Assembly: GCA_017541995.1 (NCBI GenBank)
Contig: JAFXYD010000063.1
Location: 1-64,000, forward strand
Source: Oscillospiraceae bacterium
Lineage (GTDB): Bacteria > Bacillota > Clostridia > Oscillospirales > Oscillospiraceae
Length of the DNA stretch: 64,000 nucleotides
Direction of reading: 5' to 3'
The position numbers and the translations under genes are program-made. The notes beneath the pieces are model-generated. The model worked only from the letters and a program-made list of their open reading frames with translations. It did no database searches and had not been told where the DNA came from. Below are positions 9,661 to 17,558 of the stretch, in pieces (the stretch's first letter is position 1; each line of letters opens with the position of its first letter).

Positions 9661-9666
9661 TGCTTA

Positions 9667-9743
<77 letters not shown>

Positions 9744-9768
9744 ATATCCGCTCCTTGATTGCTTATAT

Positions 9769-9797
9769 AGTATAGCACGCGGGTTCCGTTTTGTCAA
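9769..9797 (-). promoter_or_regulatory. tRNA-fMet promoter
   Basis: Minus strand TTGACA (9797-9792), 17-bp spacer, TATACT (9774-9769), about 25 bp before the mature tRNA 5' end. Confidence 0.75.
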
Positions 9798-9887
9798 GAA
9801 CTATTTTAATAAAAAAGCAAAAAAGGGATCTGAAGCGCCGATGGGGGATCAGCCCATGCAAATTATGTGGATTTTCGTTTTTTTAAG

Positions 9888-9916
9888 TTGAAATTTGGAA
9901 GTCTTTGTGCTAAACT
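9888..9916 (+). promoter_or_regulatory. Promoter of the YegP-like gene
   Basis: TTGAAA (9888-9893), 17-bp spacer, TAAACT (9911-9916); the gene starts at 9987. Confidence 0.6.
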
Positions 9917-9986
9917 GACAATAGCAACGGTTTATCCAAGCAAGGTTTCCAACATCATTTCTATTTCATGATTGGGAGGAGCTACT

Positions 9987-10358
9987 ATGGGCAAGTTCGT
10001 AATCAAGACCACCAAGACCGGCTTCAAGTTTGACCTGAAGGCCACCAACGGCGAGGTCATCGCCACCAGCGAAGTCTACACCACCGAGGCTGCCTGCCGC
10101 AAGGGCATCGAGAGCGTCCGCAACAACGCGCTGTCCGCCGTTGAAGATCAGACCGTGGAGCCCATCGAGGTTCAGAAGCACCCCAAGTTCGAGATCTACC
10201 AGGACAAGGCAGGGGAGTACCGCTTCCGTCTGAAGGCCAGAAACGGCGAGATCATCGCCGTCAGCGAGGGCTACGTCAAGAAGCCCAGCTGCCTCAACGG
10301 CATTGAAAGCGTCAAGCGCAACGCCCCCGAGGCCGAGGTCATCAAGCTGGAGGAGTAA
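9987..10358 (+). CDS. YegP-like (DUF1508) tandem-repeat protein
   Basis: Small 123-residue protein made of two ~50-residue DUF1508 repeats: the first contains FKFDLKATNGEVIATSEVY, the second YRFRLKARNGEIIAVSEGY. Each continues into a GIESVRxN or GIESVKxN helix, typical of the YegP family. The molecular function of the family is unknown. ATG at 9987 is chosen because GGGAGGA lies 7 nt upstream; an in-frame TTG at 9972 would place the start in front of that site. It is monocistronic with its own promoter and a strong terminator. Codon use is strongly biased to GAG/AAG/ATC, suggesting good expression. Confidence 0.88.
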   Translation: MGKFVIKTTKTGFKFDLKATNGEVIATSEVYTTEAACRKGIESVRNNALSAVEDQTVEPIEVQKHPKFEIYQDKAGEYRFRLKARNGEIIAVSEGYVKKPSCLNGIESVKRNAPEAEVIKLEE

Positions 10359-10381
10359 TCCCGGTCAATCTGTCCGCAAAA

Positions 10382-10420
10382 CAGGAACCGCCCCCGCCGA
10401 TCTGGCGGGGGCGGTTCCTG
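10382..10420. terminator. Bidirectional terminator between YegP-like gene and pfkA
   Basis: A 17-bp perfect stem (10382-10398 with 10404-10420) around a GATCT loop, between convergent stops. Confidence 0.85.
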
Positions 10421-10437
10421 CTTCATTTGGATCTGGC

Positions 10438-11424
10438 TCAGCGATGCGCGCCGGTCATGGCGTGCAGGGTCTCGGCGTCCAGGGGGTAGATGGTCTTGGT
10501 CATGCCCAGGGCCTCCTCGATGTCGATGTCCAGCATATCGCCGCTGCGGACACAGACCACCCGGTTGGCCTTGCCCTCCACCAGGGCCTTGACGGCGTAG
10601 TAGCCCATGCGGGTGGCCGTAACGCGGTCCCGGGCGGTGGGGGAGCCGCCGCGCTGGATGTGCCCCAGGATCGTGACTCTGGGATCCAGTCCCAGGCCTT
10701 CCCGGATCTTGTCCGCCACGTCGTAGGCGCCGTTGGCGGCGCCCTCGGCTACGACGATCATGTAGTGGGTGAAGCCGTTGAGGCGGGCGTTGCGGATCTT
10801 TTCGATGACGTCCTGCTCAAAGTCGATGTCCTCCTCGGGGACGAGAACCGCGGTCGCGCCCACGGCGATGCCCACGTACATCGCCAGATAGCCCGCGTTG
10901 CGGCCCATGACCTCCACCACAGAGCAGCGCTCGTGGGACTGCATGGTATCGCGGAGCTTGTCGATGCACTCCACGGCGGTGTTGGCGGCGGTGTCGAAGC
11001 CGATGGTGTAGCCGGTGGAGGAGATGTCGTTGTCGATGGTGCCGGGGATGCCGATGACGGGGATGCCATACTTGGACAGCGCCAGGGCGCCCCGGAAGGT
11101 GCCGTCGCCGCCGATGGCCACGATGCCGTCAATGCCGAAGAGCTTGCAGGTGGCCGCCGCCTTTTTCTGACCCTCTTCGGTCATGAATTCCTTGCTGCGG
11201 GCAGAGTAGAGGACGGTGCCGCCGCGGTTGATGATGTGGCTGACGTTGTTGGGATCCAGACGCCGGACCTCGCTGTTGATCAGACCGTTCCAGCCGCGGT
11301 AGATGCCGAGACAGTCCACGCCAAAATTGACACAAGCGCGATAGACTGCGCGAACCGCGGCGTTCATGCCGGGGGCGTCGCCGCCGGAAGTAAGAACTGC
11401 GATGCGTTTTACTGCGGAACTCAT
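10438..11424 (-). CDS. pfkA: ATP-dependent 6-phosphofructokinase
   Basis: Cytoplasmic glycolytic enzyme, fructose-6-phosphate to fructose-1,6-bisphosphate; 328 residues, close to the usual ~320. Visible motifs: LTSGGDAPGMNAAVRA at the N-terminus (ATP loop), GGDGTF (the Gly after GGD argues for ATP rather than pyrophosphate as donor), PGTIDNDI with the catalytic Asp, VEVMGRNAGYLA, and LGHIQRGGSPTARDR for sugar phosphate and effector binding. GAGGTG precedes the ATG, and a promoter lies at 11444-11472. It is monocistronic, with a shared terminator downstream. Confidence 0.97.
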   Translation of the reverse strand: MSSAVKRIAVLTSGGDAPGMNAAVRAVYRACVNFGVDCLGIYRGWNGLINSEVRRLDPNNVSHIINRGGTVLYSARSKEFMTEEGQKKAAATCKLFGIDGIVAIGGDGTFRGALALSKYGIPVIGIPGTIDNDISSTGYTIGFDTAANTAVECIDKLRDTMQSHERCSVVEVMGRNAGYLAMYVGIAVGATAVLVPEEDIDFEQDVIEKIRNARLNGFTHYMIVVAEGAANGAYDVADKIREGLGLDPRVTILGHIQRGGSPTARDRVTATRMGYYAVKALVEGKANRVVCVRSGDMLDIDIEEALGMTKTIYPLDAETLHAMTGAHR

Positions 11425-11443
11425 ATAAAATCACCTCGCGATT

Positions 11444-11472
11444 ATTCTACAACAACTTTTCTCAAAAGTAAA
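11444..11472 (-). promoter_or_regulatory. pfkA promoter
   Basis: Minus strand TTTACT (11472-11467), 17-bp spacer, TAGAAT (11449-11444), leaving a leader of about 15 nt. Confidence 0.6.
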
Positions 11473-11592
11473 TAAGAGAAACGGAATCAGCGCGAGATTT
11501 TTCCGTTATCAGCAAATTGAACAGAGCAATCGCGACTGAGGGCCGCGTATCTGTCGTAAGCGCCAAAAAATGCCGGAAACTGTAAAAAAAGA

Positions 11593-11620
11593 TTGAAATT
11601 TTCAAAAATAGGAGTAAAAT
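11593..11620 (+). promoter_or_regulatory. Promoter of candidate small RNA
   Basis: TTGAAA (11593-11598), 16-bp spacer, TAAAAT (11615-11620). There is no plus-strand ORF within 230 bp, but an RNA hairpin starts at the expected transcription start. Confidence 0.5.
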
Positions 11621-11626
11621 AAGCCT

Positions 11627-11690
11627 GTGATTACCGAGAGGCAATCACCATATATACCGCTTTCGGCTGGTGCTGGGGGCGGTTTTTTAT
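11627..11690 (+). ncRNA. Candidate ~60-nt structured RNA or attenuated leader
   Basis: It starts at the expected start of the 11593 promoter. Hairpin 1: GTGATT (11627-11632) with AATCAC (11643-11648), extended by CC/GG closing a GAGA tetraloop. A terminator-like stem ACCGC (11656-11660) with GCGGT (11679-11683) runs into six T. A third pairing, CACCA (11646-11650) with TGGTG (11668-11672), would exclude hairpin 1 and compete with the terminator fold. I do not recognise the family. It could be a free small RNA or a switch-like leader for the recombinase 185 bp downstream. Confidence 0.4.
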
Positions 11691-11698
11691 TGTCCGTT

Positions 11699-11729
11699 CC
11701 GGCAGGGGAGGCGCCTCCGCATCTGCCGG
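11699..11729. repeat. Inverted repeat in the 11.4-11.9 kb intergenic region
   Basis: CCGGCAG (11699-11705) pairs with CTGCCGG (11723-11729). Inside lies a 12-bp perfect palindrome GGAGGCGCCTCC (11707-11718). Role unknown. Confidence 0.6.
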
Positions 11730-11781
11730 GACGAAACGCCCCCGAAGCCTTTCCCGGCCCTGCCCGCGGGTTCGAGCCAAC

Positions 11782-11813
11782 GAACGCAACAAAATAAAAA
11801 TTTTGTTGCGTTC
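11782..11813. repeat. Perfect 14-bp inverted repeat upstream of recombinase gene
   Basis: GAACGCAACAAAAT (11782-11795) and its exact reverse complement (11800-11813) flank a 4-nt A loop. The element lies immediately before the recombinase promoter. It could be a terminator isolating that promoter, or a recombinase/regulator binding site. Confidence 0.7.
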
Positions 11814-11818
11814 AAGGC

Positions 11819-11847
11819 TTGATTTTTGTGTTTCATTGTGCTATACT
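11819..11847 (+). promoter_or_regulatory. Promoter and dyad of the tyrosine recombinase gene
   Basis: TTGATT (11819-11824), 17-bp spacer, TATACT (11842-11847). An inverted repeat TCCAATT-6-AATTGGA (11847-11866) spans the transcription start and the GGAGG site, so it could act as an operator or as an RNA hairpin hiding the ribosome site. Confidence 0.6.
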
Positions 11848-11874
11848 CCAATTACGGTGAATTGGAGGTCTGCT

Positions 11875-12873
11875 ATGGAACGCTACTCAGACTGTCCGCT
11901 GATTCTGCGGGAATTTCTCTCTTATCACGAGACCATCAAGGGTCAATCCCAGCGCACCATCTCGGAGTACTATCTGGATCTGCGGATGTTTCTTCGCTTT
12001 ATGAAGCTCATTAAAAATGAAATGCCCTACGACACGGAGCTGGACAGCATTCCGATCCGGGACATCGACATTTCCTTTATTCGCGGCATTACCGTCACGG
12101 ATATCTTTGACTTTCTCTCTTATCTGGCCAACGACCGGGTGGTCAACGAGGATTCCTTCTCGGAGTCCAGGGGCATCTCCTCCGCAAGCCGGGCCCGCAA
12201 GCTCTCCGCCATCAAATCCTTCTACAAATATCTCACCGTCCGCACCCGGCAGCTGGAGCAAAACCCGGTCCAGGACATGGAGTATCCCAAGCTCCGCAAG
12301 TCGCTGCCGCGCTATCTGACCCTGGAGCAGTCCACGGCGCTGCTGCGCTCCGTGGACGGGCCCAACAAGAACCGGGACTTCGCGATTCTGATGATCTTCC
12401 TCAACTGCGGCATCCGCCGCTCGGAGCTGGTGGGGCTGAATCTCAGCGACGTCTACGAGGACCGGATCCGGGTGGTGGGCAAGGGCAACAAGGAGCGCAT
12501 CGTCTACATCGGCTCCGCTTGCAAAAAAGCCATAGATACCTATTTAATTGAGCGCAATCAAATTGTTTTAACAGACAACCGGGCCCTCTTCGGCTCCCGG
12601 GATCACAACCGGATCTCCGTCTCGGCGGTCCATCGCCTGGTGAAAAAGCACGTATTGGAGGCCGGGCTGGACCCCACCAAGCTTTCCGCCCACAAGCTGC
12701 GGCACACCGCCGCCACCCTGATGCTGCAAAACGGTGTGGACGTGAAAACCGTCCAGGAGGTGCTGGGCCACGAAAATCTGAACACCACCCAGATCTACAC
12801 CCACATCGAAAACACCGAGCTGAAAATCGCGTCCGAGGCAAATCCCATTTCCAAGCTGAAAATTGACGAATAA
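11875..12873 (+). CDS. Tyrosine recombinase (XerC/XerD-like)
   Basis: 332-residue site-specific recombinase. N-terminal SAM-like core-binding domain (~8-125) and C-terminal catalytic domain (~145-325) with all expected residues: Arg in NCGIRRSELVGL, Lys in GKGNKERIVY, HKLRHTAA, LGHENL and the Tyr nucleophile in TTQIYTHI. The ATG at 11875 follows GGAGG (11864-11868). It is distinct from the xerD at 21.9 kb, so the window holds two Xer-type enzymes; this one may be the XerC partner of the chromosome-dimer resolution pair. No element ends or excisionase gene are visible nearby. Confidence 0.9.
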   Translation: MERYSDCPLILREFLSYHETIKGQSQRTISEYYLDLRMFLRFMKLIKNEMPYDTELDSIPIRDIDISFIRGITVTDIFDFLSYLANDRVVNEDSFSESRGISSASRARKLSAIKSFYKYLTVRTRQLEQNPVQDMEYPKLRKSLPRYLTLEQSTALLRSVDGPNKNRDFAILMIFLNCGIRRSELVGLNLSDVYEDRIRVVGKGNKERIVYIGSACKKAIDTYLIERNQIVLTDNRALFGSRDHNRISVSAVHRLVKKHVLEAGLDPTKLSAHKLRHTAATLMLQNGVDVKTVQEVLGHENLNTTQIYTHIENTELKIASEANPISKLKIDE

Positions 12874-12889
12874 CACAGGAGGCGCAAAG

Positions 12890-13834
12890 ATGAACATTGT
12901 CTTGATGGAAGCTCTGGGGGTCTCCCCTGCCGAGCTGGCAGCCCGGAAGGCTCCTTTTGAGGCCGAGGGCCACGTATTTCACGAATATGCCAGAAGCAGC
13001 GACCTTTCCACGCTGGTGGAAGAGGCCCGGGACGCCGACGCCATGATTCTGGCGAACATGCCCATGCCCGGAGAGGTGATCCGGGCCTGTCCCCGGCTGA
13101 AATTCATCGACGTGGCCTTTACCGGGGTGGATCACCTGGGGCTGGAGGCCGCCCGGGAGCGCGGGATCGTCGTCAGCAACGCCTCCGGCTACTCCAACGA
13201 GGCCGTAGCGGAGCTGGCCCTGGGAATGGTGCTCTCCGTGGCCCGGAACCTGCGGGCCGTGGAGGATCGCTGCCGCTGCGGCGGCACCAAGGAGGGCCTG
13301 GTGGGCTGGGAGATCAAGGGCAAGACCGTGGGCATCGTGGGTCTGGGCAAGGTCGGCAGCCGCAGCGCGGAGCTGTTTCACGCCTTCGGCGCCTCCGTTC
13401 TGGCCCACAGCCGCAGCGTCCACGCCGACGCGGCGGACTACGTGGAGCAGTGCTCCCTGGAGGAGCTGCTGCGGCGTTCGGATATCGTGGTGCTGCACTG
13501 CCCGCTGAACGAGTCCACCCGGAATCTCATAGACGCCCCGCAGCTTGCCATGATGAAGCCCTCCGCCATTCTGGTGAACGTGGCCCGGGGGCCGGTGGTC
13601 AACGAGACTGCCCTGACGGAGGCCCTGAGCCGGGGACTCATTGCCGGGGCCTGCCTGGACGTCTTCTCCCAGGAGCCGCCCCTGGACCCCCTCTCCCCTG
13701 CTCTGGCTGCCCCGAATACCCTGGTGACGCCCCACGTGGCCTTCGCCACCCGGGAATCCATGTCCCTGCGGGCTGAGATCGTGTTCGACAATCTGAGAAA
13801 ATGGCTGAGCGGTACGCCGCAGAACGTGGTCTAA
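12890..13834 (+). CDS. D-isomer-specific 2-hydroxyacid dehydrogenase
   Basis: 314-residue NAD-dependent cytoplasmic oxidoreductase. The catalytic lid domain is split around a Rossmann domain with VGIVGLGKVGSRSAELF (~150-167). Catalytic residues follow: Arg in NVARGPVV, a downstream Glu in the QEPP region, and His in TPHVAFAT. Phosphoglycerate dehydrogenase-like or 2-oxoacid reductase activity is possible; substrate specificity is not readable. The start at 12890 follows AGGAGG. The gene comes 16 bp after the recombinase and 23 bp before the AlkZ-related gene, probably one transcription unit. Confidence 0.88.
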   Translation: MNIVLMEALGVSPAELAARKAPFEAEGHVFHEYARSSDLSTLVEEARDADAMILANMPMPGEVIRACPRLKFIDVAFTGVDHLGLEAARERGIVVSNASGYSNEAVAELALGMVLSVARNLRAVEDRCRCGGTKEGLVGWEIKGKTVGIVGLGKVGSRSAELFHAFGASVLAHSRSVHADAADYVEQCSLEELLRRSDIVVLHCPLNESTRNLIDAPQLAMMKPSAILVNVARGPVVNETALTEALSRGLIAGACLDVFSQEPPLDPLSPALAAPNTLVTPHVAFATRESMSLRAEIVFDNLRKWLSGTPQNVV

Positions 13835-13857
13835 GGTTTTGAAATCGGGGTGAAGGC

Positions 13858-14601
13858 ATGGAAACAATCAACGGCGAATGGTATATGAAGGGCTGTGCGG
13901 CCCATGACCCGAAGCGTCTGCGGACAGTGGAGGACGCAGCGGCGCTGATCCGGGAGATGGGCTTTCTGCCTCTGTTTTCCAACGACATTCCGGGCTTTTC
14001 CGTGGAGGAGCGGACCTGGGCCGGGGACTGGTGGACCGACGACCCCGCCCGGGATCCCTGGGCCTGGCGGCAAATCCTGGCCCGGCAGCCGGATCTGATC
14101 TACGGGAAATTCTTCGACCGCCGGGCGGGCTTTCTCTCGGCGGAATGGTTCCCGGTCTTTGCCAATTACCGCAGGAACGGCTATGACTTCGACACCCTCA
14201 TAGACGAGGGGCTGGCCCCGCATCGGGCGCGGAAGCTGATGCAGCCCTTTCTGACGGACGGGATGCCCAACGACGCATCCCTGCATTCCTTCCGGCTGAA
14301 GGAGCTGGCGGGCTTCGGCAAGGGCGGGGAGAAAAACTTTGAGGGCGTGCTGACGGATCTGGAAATGCAGAGCTATCTCTGCATCGGTGACTTCCGCCAG
14401 CGGCTGAACAAGGCGGGAAACCCCTACGGCTGGCACATTGCCGTCATCGAGACCCCGGAACGCAAGCTGGGCTACGAGGCCTTCAGCGCCGCCTACCGGG
14501 AGACGCCGGAGGCCTCCTGGGCTGCTGTCAAGGCGCGAATCCGCGGTTTTTTCCCCGACGCGGCGGAAGCGCAGCTGCAAAAATGGCTGGGAAGAAAATG
14601 A
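13858..14601 (+). CDS. AlkZ-related protein of unknown function
   Basis: 247 residues. It resembles proteins annotated as AlkZ-related (the winged-helix HTH_42/YcaQ group of DNA glycosylase-like proteins): GFLPLFSNDIPGFSVEERT near the N-terminus, GDWWTDDPARDPWAWR, and YGKFFDRRAGFLSAEWFP. The QxQ catalytic signature of true AlkZ is not evident, so glycosylase activity is doubtful. GGGGTGAAGG precedes the ATG. It is the last gene of the recombinase-dehydrogenase unit and ends in a strong terminator. Confidence 0.6.
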   Translation: METINGEWYMKGCAAHDPKRLRTVEDAAALIREMGFLPLFSNDIPGFSVEERTWAGDWWTDDPARDPWAWRQILARQPDLIYGKFFDRRAGFLSAEWFPVFANYRRNGYDFDTLIDEGLAPHRARKLMQPFLTDGMPNDASLHSFRLKELAGFGKGGEKNFEGVLTDLEMQSYLCIGDFRQRLNKAGNPYGWHIAVIETPERKLGYEAFSAAYRETPEASWAAVKARIRGFFPDAAEAQLQKWLGRK

Positions 14602-14614
14602 ATGCCGGAATTTG

Positions 14615-14654
14615 GCAGGCTCCATTTCTCTGAATCAAGAAATGGAGCCTGCCT
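14615..14654 (+). terminator. Terminator after AlkZ-related gene
   Basis: A 16-bp perfect stem (14615-14630 with 14639-14654) and an 8-nt loop, followed by TGGTTTTTA. Confidence 0.9.
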
Positions 14655-14767
14655 GGTTTTTATGGAAAAGGATCGGCTTGGCCGGGGAGGAGACGGAGAA
14701 CGGCCGGCAGATTGCCGGCACTACAGAAGAGGACGGCATTCCCTATTCCTTATTACTTATTACCTGA

Positions 14768-15256
14768 TTAAGCCCAGGGGTCGTCCTTGGCGGGGGTGCG
14801 GATATCGGAGAGCAGCATCTGCTCCCAGAGCAGCCATTGCTCCCCTTTTTGCCGCAGGGTGATGGGACGGGGGTTGTCCGCGCCGTGGGATTGCAGTTGG
14901 AGCCGGGCATAGCCCTGGTTCTGATAGCTGTAGGGATCGTCCCGGACGATGAGGGTATAGGGCCGGGCAGGGCTGTAGTTGTTGGCGGGGGTCGCCCCCT
15001 CGAAGAAGGAATAGGGCTTGTAGCCCTTCCCTGCCAGCCGATCCCGCAGGAACTGGATCTCATAGTTGGACAGGGGGCGGGGTCCCTTGAGGGCATTGAG
15101 CATCTCGACGGCGGCGGCGGGATCTTCCTCATAGCGGCAGAGGACGGCCACCGTCAGGGCGGCGGTCATGAAGGGGTCGCTCATGGCGAACTCCGGCAGG
15201 GCCCGGAGCTCCTCCGCGTTCCGGGGCAATTCTTCAAAGACAAATCTGCGTTCCAT
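14768..15256 (-). CDS. DUF6935-like protein
   Basis: 162 residues, no signal peptide or membrane segment. The pattern (ELRALPEFAMSDPFMTAAL, VLCRYEEDPAAAVEML, NYEIQFLRDRL, SFFEGATPANNY, a C-terminus ending in DPWA) matches my memory of the DUF6935 family common in clostridia and often linked to sporadic small loci. Function is unknown. AGGAGG lies upstream of the ATG at 15256. It follows radA on the same strand with a 17-bp palindrome (15279-15295) in the gap. Confidence 0.7.
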   Translation of the reverse strand: MERRFVFEELPRNAEELRALPEFAMSDPFMTAALTVAVLCRYEEDPAAAVEMLNALKGPRPLSNYEIQFLRDRLAGKGYKPYSFFEGATPANNYSPARPYTLIVRDDPYSYQNQGYARLQLQSHGADNPRPITLRQKGEQWLLWEQMLLSDIRTPAKDDPWA

Positions 15257-15278
15257 ATCTTGTTCCTCCTATTGCAGC

Positions 15279-15295
15279 GGCGCACATTGTGCGCC
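15279..15295. repeat. Palindrome between radA and DUF6935-like gene
   Basis: GGCGCACA-T-TGTGCGCC is an exact 8-bp-arm inverted repeat. It has no T tail on the minus strand, so it looks like an intercistronic hairpin or a binding site rather than a terminator. Confidence 0.5.
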
Positions 15296-15303
15296 AAATT
15301 TTT

Positions 15304-16668
15304 TTATCCCAAGGCAATCTCCACAGCTTCCCGCAGATTTCTCACCCGCAGCAGCTGCAGACCCTTGGGGGCCGGGATGCTCTCCGTGCCATGGCGGGGG
15401 ATCACGCAGCGGGTAAAGCCCAGGCGGGCCACCTCCGCCAGACGCAGCTCCAGATTGGAGACCACGCGAATCTCCCCGGTCAGACCGATCTCTCCGATGG
15501 CGGTCAGATCGTCCGCCACCGGCACGTCCCGGAAGCTGGAGGCGATGGCGATGGCCACCGGCAGATCCGAGCCGGGCTCGTCGATGCGCAGGCCGCCGAT
15601 GACATTCAGAAACAGGTCGCAGTCCGAAAGCCGCAGACCGCCCCGCTTCTCCAGCACCGCCACCAGCAGGGCGGCCCGGTTGTAGTCGAAGCCGTCGGTG
15701 GTGCGGCGGGGCACGTTGAGAAAGCTCCGGGTCACCAGGGCCTGGACCTCCGCCAGCACCGGGCGGCTGCCCTCCATGGCGCAGGCCACGCAGGTGCCGG
15801 AGGCCCCCTTGGGCCGTCCGGCCAAGAGCACCTCCGAGGGATTGGAAATCTCCCGCAGGCCGGTGTCGATCATCTCAAAGACGCCGATCTCGTTGGTGGA
15901 GCCGAAGCGGTTTTTGGCCGCCCGCAGCAGACGGTAGGGGCCGTTGCGCTCTCCCTCAAAATAGAGGACGCAGTCCACCATGTGCTCCAGGACCTTGGGC
16001 CCGGCGATGGAGCCCTCCTTGTTGACGTGGCCCACCACAAACACCGTGGTGCCCGTCTGCTTGGAGAGCTGCAGCAGAGCCATGGTGCAGTCCTTCACCT
16101 GGGAGATGCCGCCGGGGGAGGTGCTGTTCTCCGGGGCGTACATGGTCTGGATGGAATCCACGATGAGAATATCCGGTTCCATGTCCCCGGCGGCCCGCAG
16201 CAGCTCGTCCATCTCCGTCTCGGCGTAGATCAGCAGATTTTCCGCGTCCACCCCCAGGCGCTCGGCCCGCATTTTCAGCTGGCTCTCGCTCTCCTCGCCG
16301 GAGACGTAGAGCACTTTCTGGCGCTTGCAGAGCTCCCGGCAGATTTGCAGCAGCAGCGTGGACTTGCCGATGCCGGGAGCGCCTCCAACAAGGACGAGAG
16401 AGCCCTTCACGGCGCCGCCGCCCAGCACCCGGTCCAGCTCGCCCATGCCGGTGAAAAAGCGCTGCTCGCTGCCGCTGACGATCTGAGACAGGCGCTTGGG
16501 CCGCCGCTGGCTGCGCTCCGCCGCCGGAACGGCCCGTCTGGCGGGCTTGGCCGGGGATTCCGTGTGCTCTGTCAGGGTATTCCAGGCCCCGCAGGCGGGG
16601 CATTTGCCCATCCATTGCAGGGTCTCGTTGCCGCAGTTGGTACAGTAAAATACGGTTTTTGTTTTCAT
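15304..16668 (-). CDS. radA: DNA repair protein RadA
   Basis: 454-residue RecA-related ATPase that processes recombination intermediates. N-terminal C4 zinc finger (CTNCGNETLQWMGKCPACG), Walker A GGAPGIGKSTL, Walker B LIVDSIQT, the RadA-specific KNRFGSTNEIGVFEM motif, and a C-terminal Lon-like domain. ATG at 16668 is chosen because it opens directly before the zinc finger and has GGGGAGA upstream; the longer in-frame extension carries no conserved residues. It lies 23 bp downstream of cwlD and may be co-transcribed with it. Confidence 0.97.
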   Translation of the reverse strand: MKTKTVFYCTNCGNETLQWMGKCPACGAWNTLTEHTESPAKPARRAVPAAERSQRRPKRLSQIVSGSEQRFFTGMGELDRVLGGGAVKGSLVLVGGAPGIGKSTLLLQICRELCKRQKVLYVSGEESESQLKMRAERLGVDAENLLIYAETEMDELLRAAGDMEPDILIVDSIQTMYAPENSTSPGGISQVKDCTMALLQLSKQTGTTVFVVGHVNKEGSIAGPKVLEHMVDCVLYFEGERNGPYRLLRAAKNRFGSTNEIGVFEMIDTGLREISNPSEVLLAGRPKGASGTCVACAMEGSRPVLAEVQALVTRSFLNVPRRTTDGFDYNRAALLVAVLEKRGGLRLSDCDLFLNVIGGLRIDEPGSDLPVAIAIASSFRDVPVADDLTAIGEIGLTGEIRVVSNLELRLAEVARLGFTRCVIPRHGTESIPAPKGLQLLRVRNLREAVEIALG

Positions 16669-16691
16669 GGGGTCTCCCCTCCCGCGGACGC

Positions 16692-17414
16692 TCATGAGCG
16701 CGCCGCGTCGCTGATCGCTTGTGTCAGTCCTGCCGCGATGGCCGCGGCCAGCTTTTTTTGATAGTCCGCCGTGCCCAACAGCTGCTCCTCCCGGGGATTG
16801 GACAGAAAGCCGCATTCCACCAGGGCCGCGGGACAGCTTACCTGGTTCAGCAGATAGACGCTGTCCGTCTGCTTGGCCTGCCGGTGATTGTCCGGGTCCA
16901 GCCGCTCCCCCAGAACGCGCTGCAGGGCTTCGGCCAGGGCCTTGCTCCGCGCCGAACCGGTATAGAAGACCTGGGCGCCCCGATAGCGGGCTTCGGGGAA
17001 CGTGTTTTGATGGATGCTGATGAGTACGGCCCCCGGCGTCTCGTTCACCGCCCGGACGCGGTTTTTCAGATCGGATACCTTCTTCTCGGACACGGTAAGG
17101 GCCTCCGGGCTGTGGACGGAGACGTCCGTCTCCCGGGTCATCCGCACGGAGCAGCCCAGAAAGCGCAGCAGATCCCGCAGCCGCAGGCTGATCTCCAGGT
17201 TTCGCGCAGCTTCCTTTGTGCCGGACGGGGCCAGGGCGCCGCCGTCCTCGCCCCCGTGGCCGGGATCCACCACGATCACCGGCGCGCCGCCCGCTTCTGC
17301 CCCCGCCGTCACCGCGCTGAGCCTCCCGGCGACCCGGGAGAGTGCAACGGACAGCCCCACCGCCGCGGCCAGGGCCAGCAGATAGACCGGAAGCATCCGT
17401 TTGAAAATTGCCAT
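16692..17414 (-). CDS. cwlD: N-acetylmuramoyl-L-alanine amidase, CwlD-like
   Basis: 240-residue Amidase_3 with an N-terminal membrane anchor or signal segment (~7-27). Zinc ligands are His in VDPGHGGEDGG, Glu in ARNLEISL and His in ISIHQNTF; the catalytic Glu is in LVECGFLSN. CwlD-type amidases trim peptidoglycan for muramic-delta-lactam formation in the spore cortex, which fits the spore-coat genes next door; assignment within the family is inferred from size and context. GAGGTGG precedes the ATG. It diverges from cotJAB. Confidence 0.88.
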   Translation of the reverse strand: MAIFKRMLPVYLLALAAAVGLSVALSRVAGRLSAVTAGAEAGGAPVIVVDPGHGGEDGGALAPSGTKEAARNLEISLRLRDLLRFLGCSVRMTRETDVSVHSPEALTVSEKKVSDLKNRVRAVNETPGAVLISIHQNTFPEARYRGAQVFYTGSARSKALAEALQRVLGERLDPDNHRQAKQTDSVYLLNQVSCPAALVECGFLSNPREEQLLGTADYQKKLAAAIAAGLTQAISDAARS

Positions 17415-17558
17415 GATACCACCTCGCGGAAGCCTATGGGCGCCGCGGCGGATTTATTCCAAGGACAGTATAGCACAAAAAGCGGCTTTTGCATAGAATA
17501 AGTTTGAAAACGGCAAAAAAAGTCGCTTTCGATCCTGCGTCTTATAGGAGGAATCCGA

